This document shows positions 53,154-61,077 of a stretch of DNA of 64,000 nucleotides, in pieces. The position numbers and the translations under genes were made by a program. The notes beneath the pieces are model-generated. The model did no database searches, was not told the origin of the DNA, and saw only the letters and a program-made list of their open reading frames with translations. The stretch covers positions 1 to 64,000 of the forward strand of contig JADKIA010000009.1 of the NCBI GenBank assembly GCA_016721465.1, given 5' to 3'. Positions within the stretch are counted from its first letter, which is position 1. Each line of letters starts with the position of its first letter. This DNA is from Ideonella sp. (GTDB lineage: Bacteria > Pseudomonadota > Gammaproteobacteria > Burkholderiales > Burkholderiaceae_C).

Positions 53154-53242
53154 CCCCCCGGGCGGCTTCGCCACCACCCCCCAAGGGGGGCGCCGCCAGC
53201 GGCCCGGCTGAGCCGGTTCCGCGGCGACCACTTGGGGCTCGT
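53154..53242 (+). repeat. Dispersed GC-rich repeat, copy 3, between dctP and dctQ
   Basis: It starts at the dctP stop. It shares CCCCCCAAGGGGGGCG, a GCGGCCCGGC-type block and GCCGGTTCCGCGGCG with copy 2 (opposite orientation in the window). The strong hairpin inside the operon may attenuate transcription or protect the dctP mRNA 3' end, giving more binding protein than permease; that is inference. Confidence 0.7.
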
Positions 53243-53265
53243 GCCCTGCAACGAGAGGCCTCAAC

Positions 53266-53829
53266 ATGGATTTGGATTCCCTGCCCAAGGTGATGGGCGA
53301 TGACGGACAGTTCCACGCCGTCGACGACGCGGTGGACCTGTCCGGCACCACGCCCGAGGCCTGGGCGGCGCTCGGGCTGTTCTGGCTGCTCGGCGCCACG
53401 GTGTTCTACCAATTCATCACGCGCTACGTGTTCAACAACTCGGCCTCCTGGACCGAGGAGATTGCGCGTTATCTGCTCATCGGCACGGTGTTCGTCGGCG
53501 CGGCCATCGGCGTGGCGAAGAACAACCACATCCAGGTCGACCTGCTCTACCGCTATCTACCGCACGGCGCGGCGCGCGCCCTGGCCACGGGGGTGGACGT
53601 GGCGCGCATCGCGTTCTGCGCCGCGATGAGCTGGTTCACCCTGCAGATGATGGGCAAGATGGGCAACTACAACATGACGATCATCGACCTGCCGATGAAC
53701 ATCGTCTACGGCGTGTGCCTGATCGGCTTCCTGGCCATGACCCTGCGTTCGATCTGGGTCATGCGCATCCACCTGCAGCGCGGCTACAGCCTGCTGGAGC
53801 GGCCCGAATCCACGATGGGCGACCGCTGA
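53266..53829 (+). CDS. dctQ: TRAP transporter small permease, DctQ family
   Basis: A 187-residue inner-membrane protein with four hydrophobic segments. The DctQ signature is ATVFYQFITRYVFNNSASWT, EEIARYLLIGTVFVGAAIGV, then KNNHIQVDLLYRYLPHGAAR. It starts with an unusually long hydrophilic N-terminus (MDLDSLPKVMGDDGQFHAVD) of about 30 residues before the first helix. Together with DctM it forms the sodium-dependent permease. It is separated from dctP by a dispersed repeat and from dctM by 18 bp. Confidence 0.9.
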   Translation: MDLDSLPKVMGDDGQFHAVDDAVDLSGTTPEAWAALGLFWLLGATVFYQFITRYVFNNSASWTEEIARYLLIGTVFVGAAIGVAKNNHIQVDLLYRYLPHGAARALATGVDVARIAFCAAMSWFTLQMMGKMGNYNMTIIDLPMNIVYGVCLIGFLAMTLRSIWVMRIHLQRGYSLLERPESTMGDR

Positions 53830-53847
53830 GCGGCCACGCGAGACGAC

Positions 53848-55242
53848 ATGCTGAAGATCCTGTTCCTGTTCCTGATGGTCAGCGGCATCCCGGTGGCCAT
53901 CGCCATGGCCGGGTCTTCGCTGATCTACATCCTGGTCAGCGGCGACCTGCCCGGCTTCACTGTGGTGCACCGCATGATCGGCGGCATCGACAGCTTCCCG
54001 TTGCTGGCGGTGCCCTTCTTCATCCTGGCCGGCAACCTGATGAACAACGCCGGCATCACCAACCGCATCTACAACTTCGCACTGGCGCTGGTGGGCTGGT
54101 TGAAGGGCGGGCTGGGCCACGTCAACGTGGTGGGCTCGGTGATCTTCGCCGGCATGAGCGGCACGGCCATCGCCGATGCCGCAGGCCTTGGAACGATCGA
54201 GATCAAGGCCATGAAGGACCATGGCTACGACCTCGAGTTTGCCGTCGGTGTCACCGCCGCATCGGCCACGCTCGGGCCGATCATTCCGCCCTCGCTGCCA
54301 TTCGTGATCTACGCGATGATGGCCAACGTCTCGGTGGGCGCGCTGTTCCTCGCGGGCATCCTGCCGGGCGTGCTGATGGCGTTCCTGATGATGCTCACCG
54401 TTGCTTATTTTGCGCACAAGAACGGCTGGGGCGGCGATGTTCGGTTCGAGTGGGCCAGGGTATCCAAGGCGCTCATCGAAACCGCCGTGGTCATTGCCTG
54501 GCCGCTGGCGGTGTACGGGCTCATCCAGTCGGGCGTGCAGCCACAGCTCGTGGTGCTCGTGGCGCTGGTGGTGCTGTTCGCGGCAGACCGCTTCTTCAAC
54601 TTCCAGGCCGTGCTGCCGATCATGACGCCGGTGCTGTTGATCGGTGGCATGACCACCGGCCTGTTCACGCCCACCGAAGGCGCCATCGCGGCCTGCGTCT
54701 GGGCCATGGTGCTGGGCCTGGCCTGGTACTGCACGCTCAGCTGGAAGATGTTCGTCAAGGTGTGCCTCGACACGGTGGAGACCACCGCCACCGTGATGTT
54801 CATCGTGGCCGCCGCATCGATCTTCGGCTGGATGCTCACCGCCACCGGCGTCACCAGCGCCATCGCCTCCTGGGTGCTGGCATTCACCAAGGAACCGTGG
54901 CTCTTCCTGCTGCTGGCCAATGTGCTGATGCTGTTCGTGGGCTGCTTTCTGGAGCCCACCGCGGCGATCACGATCCTGGTGCCCATCCTGCTGCCGATCG
55001 CCCGCCAACTCGGGGTGGACCCGGTGCACTTCGGCCTGGTGATGGTGCTCAACCTGATGATCGGCCTGCTGCACCCACCGATGGGCATGGTGCTGTTCGT
55101 GCTGGCGCGCGTGGCCAAGCTCAGCCTGGAGCGCACGACCATGGCCATCCTGCCCTGGCTCGTGCCGCTGCTGGTCAGCCTGATCCTGCTCACCTACATC
55201 CCCGCCATCGGGCTTTGGCTGCCGCGCCAGATGGGCATGTGA
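53848..55242 (+). CDS. dctM: TRAP transporter large permease, DctM family
   Basis: A 464-residue membrane protein with about twelve helices. Conserved segments: DSFPLLAVPFFILAGNLMNN, SVIFAGMSGTAIADAAGLGT, VTAASATLGPIIPPSLPFVI and MTTGLFTPTEGAIAACVWAM. Near the C-terminus are CFLEPTAAITILVPILLPIA and LHPPMGMVLFVLARVAKL. These are the substrate and sodium-site regions of the family. It completes the TRAP transporter; the next gene starts two bases after its stop, so transport and catabolism are co-expressed. Confidence 0.93.
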   Translation: MLKILFLFLMVSGIPVAIAMAGSSLIYILVSGDLPGFTVVHRMIGGIDSFPLLAVPFFILAGNLMNNAGITNRIYNFALALVGWLKGGLGHVNVVGSVIFAGMSGTAIADAAGLGTIEIKAMKDHGYDLEFAVGVTAASATLGPIIPPSLPFVIYAMMANVSVGALFLAGILPGVLMAFLMMLTVAYFAHKNGWGGDVRFEWARVSKALIETAVVIAWPLAVYGLIQSGVQPQLVVLVALVVLFAADRFFNFQAVLPIMTPVLLIGGMTTGLFTPTEGAIAACVWAMVLGLAWYCTLSWKMFVKVCLDTVETTATVMFIVAAASIFGWMLTATGVTSAIASWVLAFTKEPWLFLLLANVLMLFVGCFLEPTAAITILVPILLPIARQLGVDPVHFGLVMVLNLMIGLLHPPMGMVLFVLARVAKLSLERTTMAILPWLVPLLVSLILLTYIPAIGLWLPRQMGM

Positions 55243-55244
55243 GC

Positions 55245-56348
55245 ATGGCCCGCATCGTCTGCGTCGATCTGCTGCAGGTGGACCTGCCGCCGCCCGTGCC
55301 GCGCAGCGACGCGATCCAGTCCTTCGTGACGCAGGAGACGCCGATGGTGCGCCTCACCTGTGACGACGGCAGCCAGGGTACGGGCTACAGCTACACCATC
55401 GGCACCGGTGGTTCGTCGGTGATCGCGCTGCTGCGCGACCACCTGGCCCCGCGCCTGATCGGGCGCGACCCGGCCCACATCGAGGCCCTCTGGCGCGAGC
55501 TGATGTTCGCCACCCACGCCACCACGGTGGGCGCCATCACCAGCCTGGCCTTGGCCGCCATCGACACCGCGCTGTGGGACTGGCGCTGCCGCCGCGACGG
55601 CCAGCCGCTGTGGGTGGCCGCCGGCGGTGCGAAGCAACGCATCCCCGTCTACACCACCGAGGGCGGCTGGCTGCACCTGCCGGTGGAGGCCTTGGTGAGC
55701 GAAACCCTGGCCGCCCAGGCCGCCGGCTTCAAGGGCGCGAAGCTGAAGGTCGGCAAGCCGCATGTCAGCGACGACATCGCGCGGCTGAGGGCCGTGCGCG
55801 ACGCCGTGGGCCACGGCTTCGAGATCATGGTGGACGCCAACCAGTGCTTCACGCTGAGCGAGGCGCTGCGCCGTGCGCCGCACTATGCCGAGTTGGGCAT
55901 CGCCTGGTTCGAGGAGCCCCTGCCCGCCGACGACCTGGTCGGCCACCAGCGCCTGGCCGCCGCCAGCGCCGTGCCCATCGCGGTGGGCGAATCGCTGTAC
56001 TCGCCCGCGCAGTTCGCGGCCTACATCCAGAGCGGCGCAGCCTCCATCATCCAGGTGGACGTGGCCCGCGTGGGCGGCATCACGCCCTGGCTGAAGGTGG
56101 CGCACCTGGCCGAGTGCTTCAACCTGGCGGTGTGCCCGCACTTCCTGATGGAGCTGCAGGTCTCGCTGTGCGCCGCGGCGCCGTCGGCCGCCTGGGTCGA
56201 ATACATCCCGCAACTCGACGCCGTGGCCAGCAGCCGCATGGCCATCGACGACGGCCACGCCGTCGCCCCCGACACGCCCGGCCTGGGCATCGCCTGGCGC
56301 TGGGACGAGATCGAACGCCGCGCCTCATCCATCCATTCCATCCGTTAG
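55245..56348 (+). CDS. Enolase-superfamily acid-sugar dehydratase (mandelate racemase subgroup)
   Basis: A 367-residue enzyme. The capping domain comes first (ETPMVRLTCDDGSQGTGYSY). In the barrel, the KxK base pair appears as GFKGAKLKVGKPHVSDDIAR. Metal ligands are in EIMVDANQCFTLSEAL (Asp), IAWFEEPLPADDL (Glu) and IAVGESLYSPAQFAAY (Glu). The His of the His-Asp dyad is in NLAVCPHFLMELQVSLCAA. These place it in the mandelate racemase subgroup, which dehydrates aldonates to 2-keto-3-deoxy acids. The following SDR and FAH-fold genes match a fuconate/rhamnonate-type non-phosphorylating route, so an L-fuconate-like substrate is plausible; not proven. Confidence 0.82.
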   Translation: MARIVCVDLLQVDLPPPVPRSDAIQSFVTQETPMVRLTCDDGSQGTGYSYTIGTGGSSVIALLRDHLAPRLIGRDPAHIEALWRELMFATHATTVGAITSLALAAIDTALWDWRCRRDGQPLWVAAGGAKQRIPVYTTEGGWLHLPVEALVSETLAAQAAGFKGAKLKVGKPHVSDDIARLRAVRDAVGHGFEIMVDANQCFTLSEALRRAPHYAELGIAWFEEPLPADDLVGHQRLAAASAVPIAVGESLYSPAQFAAYIQSGAASIIQVDVARVGGITPWLKVAHLAECFNLAVCPHFLMELQVSLCAAAPSAAWVEYIPQLDAVASSRMAIDDGHAVAPDTPGLGIAWRWDEIERRASSIHSIR

Positions 56349-56364
56349 CCAACCCGAGCAGACC

Positions 56365-57120
56365 ATGAGCAACCGACTCAGCGGCAAGACCGCCTTCGTC
56401 ACCGCCGCCGCCCAGGGCATCGGCCGCGCCACCGCGCTGGCCTTCGCACGCGAAGGCGCCAAGGTGATCGCCACCGACATCAACACCGCATTGCTGGAGA
56501 CCCTGAAGGCCGAATGCAACTGCACGGTGCAGCGCCTGGACGTGACCGATGCCGCCGCCGTGCAGGCCGCCGCCGCTGCGCACGGGCCGGTGAACGTGCT
56601 GTTCAACGCCGCCGGCTTCGTGCACGGCGGCAGCGTGCTCGACTGCACCGAGGACGAGTGGAACTTCGGCTTCGAGCTCAACGTGCGCTCGCTGTTCCGC
56701 ATGACCAAGGCCTTCCTGCCCGGCATGCTGAACAACGGCGGCGGCTCCATCATCAACGTGGCCAGCGTCGCCGGCAGCATCAAGGGCGCCCCCAAGCGCT
56801 TTGTCTACGGCGCCACCAAGGCGGCCGTCATCGGCATCACCAAGTCCGTGGCGGCCGACTTCATCACGCAAGGCATCCGCTGCAACGCCATCTGCCCGGG
56901 CACGGTGGAGTCGCCCTCGCTGCGCGACCGCATCGCCGCAGGCGCGGCCGCGGCGGGCCAGACCACGGCCCAGGTCGAGGCCGCGTACATCGCCCGCCAG
57001 CCCATGGGCCGGCTGGGTCGCGTGGAAGAGATCGCCGCGCTGGCGGTCTACCTGGCCAGCGATGAATCGGCCTTCACCACCGGCACCACCCAGGTCATCG
57101 ACGGCGGCTGGTCGAACTAG
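56365..57120 (+). CDS. SDR-family dehydrogenase (2-keto-3-deoxy acid dehydrogenase-like)
   Basis: A 251-residue NAD-dependent short-chain dehydrogenase. Motifs: TAFVTAAAQGIGRATALAFA (TGxxxGIG variant with Ala-Ala-Ala), VIATDINTALLETL (the Asp favours NAD), VLFNAAGFVHGGSVLDCTED (NNAG variant NAAG), SIINVASVAGSIKGAPKRFV then YGATKAAVIGITKSVAADF (catalytic Ser, Tyr, Lys). It is closest in style to the KDF/KDR dehydrogenase and BDH2-like group. That fits oxidation of 2-keto-3-deoxy-L-fuconate or rhamnonate to the 2,4-diketo acid, the substrate of the next enzyme. Confidence 0.84.
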   Translation: MSNRLSGKTAFVTAAAQGIGRATALAFAREGAKVIATDINTALLETLKAECNCTVQRLDVTDAAAVQAAAAAHGPVNVLFNAAGFVHGGSVLDCTEDEWNFGFELNVRSLFRMTKAFLPGMLNNGGGSIINVASVAGSIKGAPKRFVYGATKAAVIGITKSVAADFITQGIRCNAICPGTVESPSLRDRIAAGAAAAGQTTAQVEAAYIARQPMGRLGRVEEIAALAVYLASDESAFTTGTTQVIDGGWSN

Positions 57121-57217
57121 GATTCGTCCGAATGCGCGTGGCACTGCGCCCGGCCGCCACGCACACGGCCTGCGCGCCAAGCACCACGACCCTTCACTTC
57201 ACCACAGAGGAAGCCCC

Positions 57218-58081
57218 ATGAAACTGCTCCGCCACGGCCCCAAGGGCCAAGAAAAACCTGGTCTGCTCGACGCCAAGGGCCAGGTGCGCGACCTGTCCGC
57301 CCTGCTGCCGGACATCACCCCCACCACCCTGTCGCCGGCCGGCCTGGCCGCGTTGAACAGCGTCGACGTGAACGCCCTGCCGGTCGTCGCCCAGGGCACG
57401 CTGGCCGTGCCCTGGAGCGGCATGGGCAAGTTCCTGTGCATCGGCCTGAACTATGCCGACCACGCCGCCGAATCGAACCTGCCGCTGCCCAAAGAGCCGA
57501 TCCTGTTCATGAAACCCATCAGCGCCGCCGTGGGCTGCAACCACGACGTGGTGCTTCCGCAAGGCTCGGTGAAGGGCGACTGGGAGGTGGAACTCGGCGT
57601 GGTCATCGGCAGCACTGCGCGCTATGTGTCGGAAGCCGATGCGCTCCATCACGTGGCCGGCTACTGCGTGGTCAACGACGTGTCCGAACGCGAGTACCAG
57701 ATCGAGCGTGGCGGCACCTGGGACAAGGGCAAGGGCTGCGACACCTTCGGCCCCGTGGGCCCCTGGCTGGTGACGGCCGACGAAGTGGGCGAGGTGCAGA
57801 ACCTGGGCATGTGGCTGGACGTGAACGGCAAGCGTTTCCAGACCGGCAACACCAAGACCATGATCTTCAACGCCGCCCAGATCGTCAGCTACGTCAGCCG
57901 CTTCATGACGCTGTACCCCGGAGACCTGATCTCCACCGGCACGCCGCCGGGCGTGGGCATGGGCGTGAAGCCGAACCCGGTGTTTTTGAAGGCGGGTGAT
58001 GTGATGCGGCTGGGCATCGAGAAGCTGGGCGAGCAGCAGCAGCATGTACATGCGTGGAATTCGGCGTTGATCGATGCATGA
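57218..58081 (+). CDS. Fumarylacetoacetate hydrolase-fold enzyme (diketo-deoxy sugar acid hydrolase-like)
   Basis: A 287-residue protein starting at ATG 57218 with AGAGGAA upstream. The FAH core has FLCIGLNYADHAAESNLPLP, EPILFMKPISAAVGCNHDVV, metal ligands in GDWEVELGVVIGSTARYVSE, GYCVVNDVSEREYQIERGGT, and GDLISTGTPPGVGMGVKPNP. The ERGGTWDKGKGCDTFGPVGP stretch is typical of the bacterial ureidoglycolate-lyase-like/2,4-diketo-3-deoxy-L-fuconate hydrolase group. It probably cleaves the diketo acid to pyruvate and lactate. It follows the SDR by 97 bp. Confidence 0.85.
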   Translation: MKLLRHGPKGQEKPGLLDAKGQVRDLSALLPDITPTTLSPAGLAALNSVDVNALPVVAQGTLAVPWSGMGKFLCIGLNYADHAAESNLPLPKEPILFMKPISAAVGCNHDVVLPQGSVKGDWEVELGVVIGSTARYVSEADALHHVAGYCVVNDVSEREYQIERGGTWDKGKGCDTFGPVGPWLVTADEVGEVQNLGMWLDVNGKRFQTGNTKTMIFNAAQIVSYVSRFMTLYPGDLISTGTPPGVGMGVKPNPVFLKAGDVMRLGIEKLGEQQQHVHAWNSALIDA

Positions 58082-58152
58082 CCTTTGGGTGGACGTTGCA
58101 TCGTGCGACGTTCATCGCGAGCCGAGGCCATTGGGTGATCGGCTACGCTCAT

Positions 58153-58210
58153 GCCAGGGCCAGAGGCCCTGGCCTTCGCCAGGCACAAACAGTCCTCAGG
58201 ACTGTTTGTG
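58153..58210. terminator. Two adjacent perfect stem-loops after the FAH-fold gene
   Basis: GCCAGGGCC-AGA-GGCCCTGGC (58153-58173) is followed by CACAAACAGTCC-TCA-GGACTGTTTGTG (58184-58210). Both stems are perfect. Position and strength suit termination or mRNA-end protection after the FAH gene; no long T tract follows, so a role as a repeat element is also possible. Confidence 0.55.
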
Positions 58211-58302
58211 TCCGGGCTCAGTCCCCCGGCCTCGGCCACCGGCACATGGGTACTCGACGATTGAAGCCCTCGCACGCCAAGACCTTGGTTGAGCTGGCAG
58301 GT

Positions 58303-58385
58303 GGGGTGCAGTACGGAGCGAAATAAAGGAGGAGCCATCGGCCGCGAGGCCGATGGCGGGGGACATTCGCGGAGTACTGCACCCC
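58303..58385 (+). repeat. Nested-hairpin element, copy C
   Basis: Perfect 12-bp arms (GGGGTGCAGTAC at 58303-58314, GTACTGCACCCC at 58374-58385) enclose a 59-base core. It has an extra GCGAA/TTCGC pairing, TAAAGGAGG, a perfect 10-bp inner stem GCCATCGGCC-GCGA-GGCCGATGGC with a GNRA-type loop, then GGGGGACAT. The core matches copies A and B. Confidence 0.88.
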
Positions 58386-58449
58386 AGCGGCCAGCGATCG
58401 CGCCCATGCCTGCATGTGAAGCCAACCCCAGTTTGAAAGAGGCGCCACC

Positions 58450-59973
58450 ATGAGCCCCATCATCCGCATCCACCCCGCCGACAACGTCGTCATCGCCCGC
58501 CGCCAATTGCTGGGCGGCACGGTGCTCGAAGAAGAAGGCATCACCGTGGCCGGCCTCATCCCTCCCGGCCACAAGGTGGCCTCGAAAGCCATCGCCGCCG
58601 GTGAGCCCGTGCGCCGCTACAACCAGATCATCGGCAGCGCCACGCAGGCCATCGCGGCGGGCCAGCATGTGCACACCCACAACCTCGCCTTCAGCAGCTT
58701 TGCACGGGCCCACGAGCCGGGCGCGGGGGCATTGGCAACGGACTACGTGGCCGAGCCCGCCACCTTCATGGGCATCGTGCGGCCCGACGGCCGCGTGGCC
58801 ACGCGCAACTACATCGGTGTGCTCACCTCGGTGAACTGCTCGGCCACGGCCGCGCGCGCCATCGCCGACCACTTCCGGCGCGACGTCCGGCCCGAGGCGC
58901 TGGCAGCTTTCCCCAACGTCGATGGCGTGGTGGCCCTCACCCACGGCATGGGCTGCGCCACCGCCAGCGATGGCGAGGAGCTTCACGTCTTGCGCCGAAC
59001 GTTGGCCGGCTATGCACGCCATGTCAACTTCCACGCCGTGCTGATCGTGGGCCTGGGCTGCGAGACCAACCAGATCCAGGGCCTGATCGCGCAGGAAGGG
59101 CTGAAGGAGGGCGCACGGCTGGTCACCTTCAGCATCCAGGATTCGGGCGGCACGGCCAAGACCGTGGCCAAGGGCGTGCAACTCATCCAGGCCATGCTGC
59201 CCGAGGCCAATGGCGTCATGCGGCAACCCGTGCCCGCCAAGCACCTGGTGGTGGGCCTGCAGTGCGGTGGCAGCGATGGCTATTCGGGCATCAGTGCCAA
59301 CCCGGCACTCGGCGCGGCGGTGGATCGGCTCGTGCGGCACGGCGGCACGGCGATCCTGAGCGAAACGCCCGAGATCTACGGCGGCGAGCACCTGCTCACG
59401 CGCCGCGCAGTCTCGCAGGCCGTATCCGACAAGCTGCTGGCGCGCATCGCCTGGTGGGAAGCCTACACCGCCCGCAACCAGATGCAGATGGACAACAACC
59501 CCTCGGCCGGCAACAAGGCGGGCGGGCTGACCACCATCCTGGAAAAGTCCTTGGGCGCCATTGCCAAGAGCGGCACCACGGCGCTGGTGGATGTCTATGA
59601 GTTTGCCCAGGCCGTGACTGCGCCAGGCTTCGTCTACATGGACACGCCCGGCTACGACCCCGTGTCCGCCACGGGCCAGGTGGCGGGCGGCGCCAACCTC
59701 ATCTGCTTCACCACCGGGCGCGGCTCGGCCTATGGCTGTGCGCCCTCGCCCTCGCTCAAGCTGTCCACCAACACCGCGCTGTTCCAGCGGCAGGAGGACG
59801 ACATCGACATCGACTGCGGTGCCATCGTCGATGGTGCCGACACCGTGGACGCGGTCGGCGAGCGCATCTTCCAGCTGATGCTGGCCACGGCCTCCGGCCG
59901 AGCCACCAAGAGCGAGCTGCATGGCTACGGGCAAAACGAATTCGTGCCCTGGCAGCTTGGCGCGGTGATGTAG
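58450..59973 (+). CDS. UxaA/GarD-family sugar-acid dehydratase
   Basis: A 507-residue enzyme of the altronate/galactarate dehydratase family. The N-terminal SAF domain spans about residues 1-90 (IRIHPADNVVIARRQLLGGT, GHKVASKAIAAGEPVRRYNQ). The catalytic domain has ATRNYIGVLTSVNCSATAAR, LTHGMGCATASDGEELHVLR, LIVGLGCETNQIQGLIAQEG, LVVGLQCGGSDGYSGISANP and NPSAGNKAGGLTTILEKSLG, with conserved Cys and His residues that bind iron in the family. Because it sits near ManD and UxuB-type genes, altronate or another aldonate is the probable substrate. Confidence 0.85.
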   Translation: MSPIIRIHPADNVVIARRQLLGGTVLEEEGITVAGLIPPGHKVASKAIAAGEPVRRYNQIIGSATQAIAAGQHVHTHNLAFSSFARAHEPGAGALATDYVAEPATFMGIVRPDGRVATRNYIGVLTSVNCSATAARAIADHFRRDVRPEALAAFPNVDGVVALTHGMGCATASDGEELHVLRRTLAGYARHVNFHAVLIVGLGCETNQIQGLIAQEGLKEGARLVTFSIQDSGGTAKTVAKGVQLIQAMLPEANGVMRQPVPAKHLVVGLQCGGSDGYSGISANPALGAAVDRLVRHGGTAILSETPEIYGGEHLLTRRAVSQAVSDKLLARIAWWEAYTARNQMQMDNNPSAGNKAGGLTTILEKSLGAIAKSGTTALVDVYEFAQAVTAPGFVYMDTPGYDPVSATGQVAGGANLICFTTGRGSAYGCAPSPSLKLSTNTALFQRQEDDIDIDCGAIVDGADTVDAVGERIFQLMLATASGRATKSELHGYGQNEFVPWQLGAVM

Positions 59974-59984
59974 GTGTGAACGGC

Positions 59985-61067
59985 ATGCGCCTGGGCCTCG
60001 CCCTGTTTCGAGTCCATCGCCGTTTCAGTGCGGTGGTGGCGCTCGTGTTGCCGCTCGGTGCGCCGGCATCGGCCGCCGATTCGGCCGAGCTGGCCGCCAC
60101 TGCCGTGCGTTATGCCGCCGATGGCCCGCTGGCGGCATCGCTCCTTGATTTCCCGGACCTGCGCGATGCCGCGCGCAGCGATCGCGCGGTGCCCATGAAG
60201 CTGTTCCTGCCCGGGGGCACGACCGCCGCGCCGCTGGTGGTGTTGTCGCATGGCGCCGGTGGCAGCCGTGACGCCAACTTCGCGCAGGCCCGCCACCTGG
60301 CCAGCCATGGCTACGCGGTGCTGGCGCTGGGACACCCGGGCAGCGGCACCGCCCGCCTGCTGGCCGGTGGACGCTATCTGGAGAACCTGCGCGACATGAC
60401 CCGCGACGCCAGCGAGGTGCTGGGCCGCCCGCGCGATGTGTCCTTCGCGATCGACCAGGCCACGCAATGGAATGCCTCGACGCCGCAGATTCAAGGCCGG
60501 CTGGACCTGACGCGTCTGGCGGTGATGGGCCATTCTTTCGGCGCCTACACCGCGCTGGTGGCCTGCGGCGCGCGGCCTGCACGTGATTGGCTGGTGCCCA
60601 CCATCGCACCGGGCTCCGGCCTGGTGGACGGCCTGGCCGATGTGCGCGTGAAGGCCTGCGTGGCGCTGTCGCCGCAGGGCCCCGGTGCGCCGTTCTTCAC
60701 CGAGGCCAGCTACACCACGCTGGACCGCCCGGTGCTGGGCATCAGCGGCTCCGCCGACCAACCCCAGGGCGGCGGCTCGCCGCGCGAGCGGCGTCGCGCC
60801 TTCGAACTGGCGCCGGTGGGCGCGCAGTGGCTGGTGTGGCTGGCGAATGCCGAGCACTCGGCCTTCTCCGACCCCAGCGGTTCGGGCCGCCGCGGCCTGC
60901 CGTCGGCCACGCGCGCCGACGCCCAGCCCGCCACGCGCGCCGCCACGCTGGCCTTCCTGGACCTGCAATTGCGCGGGCGCGCCGAAGCAGCGGACGTGCT
61001 CACCGAGACCGGTTTGCGCCCGCTGCTGCGTGGCCGCGTCGATGCGGTGGAAGTGCTGAAGAAGTGA
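59985..61067 (+). CDS. Exported alpha/beta hydrolase (PAF-acetylhydrolase / dienelactone hydrolase-like)
   Basis: A 360-residue protein from ATG 59985 with AGGTG upstream; GTG 59976 is an alternative. The signal peptide is FSAVVALVLPLGAPASA. The hydrolase fold shows MKLFLPGGTTAAPLVVLSHG, AGGSRDANFAQARHLASHGY, nucleophile elbow LAVMGHSFGAYTALVACG (GxSxG), LGISGSADQPQGGGSPRERR (Asp) and WLANAEHSAFSDP (His). This resembles predicted dienelactone hydrolases and secreted esterases. In this cluster it may release a sugar acid from an ester, for example a methyl or acyl uronate, outside the cytoplasm; that is inference. Confidence 0.78.
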   Translation: MRLGLALFRVHRRFSAVVALVLPLGAPASAADSAELAATAVRYAADGPLAASLLDFPDLRDAARSDRAVPMKLFLPGGTTAAPLVVLSHGAGGSRDANFAQARHLASHGYAVLALGHPGSGTARLLAGGRYLENLRDMTRDASEVLGRPRDVSFAIDQATQWNASTPQIQGRLDLTRLAVMGHSFGAYTALVACGARPARDWLVPTIAPGSGLVDGLADVRVKACVALSPQGPGAPFFTEASYTTLDRPVLGISGSADQPQGGGSPRERRRAFELAPVGAQWLVWLANAEHSAFSDPSGSGRRGLPSATRADAQPATRAATLAFLDLQLRGRAEAADVLTETGLRPLLRGRVDAVEVLKK

Positions 61068-61077
61068 AGGCCCGTCG

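Larger units (their letters stand above)
58082..58449. other. Intergenic region with two simple hairpins and one nested-hairpin element
   Basis: A 368-bp break in an otherwise tight operon. It contains the tandem stem-loops at 58153-58210 and copy C at 58303-58385, listed separately. No coding frame is convincing. Confidence 0.6.
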
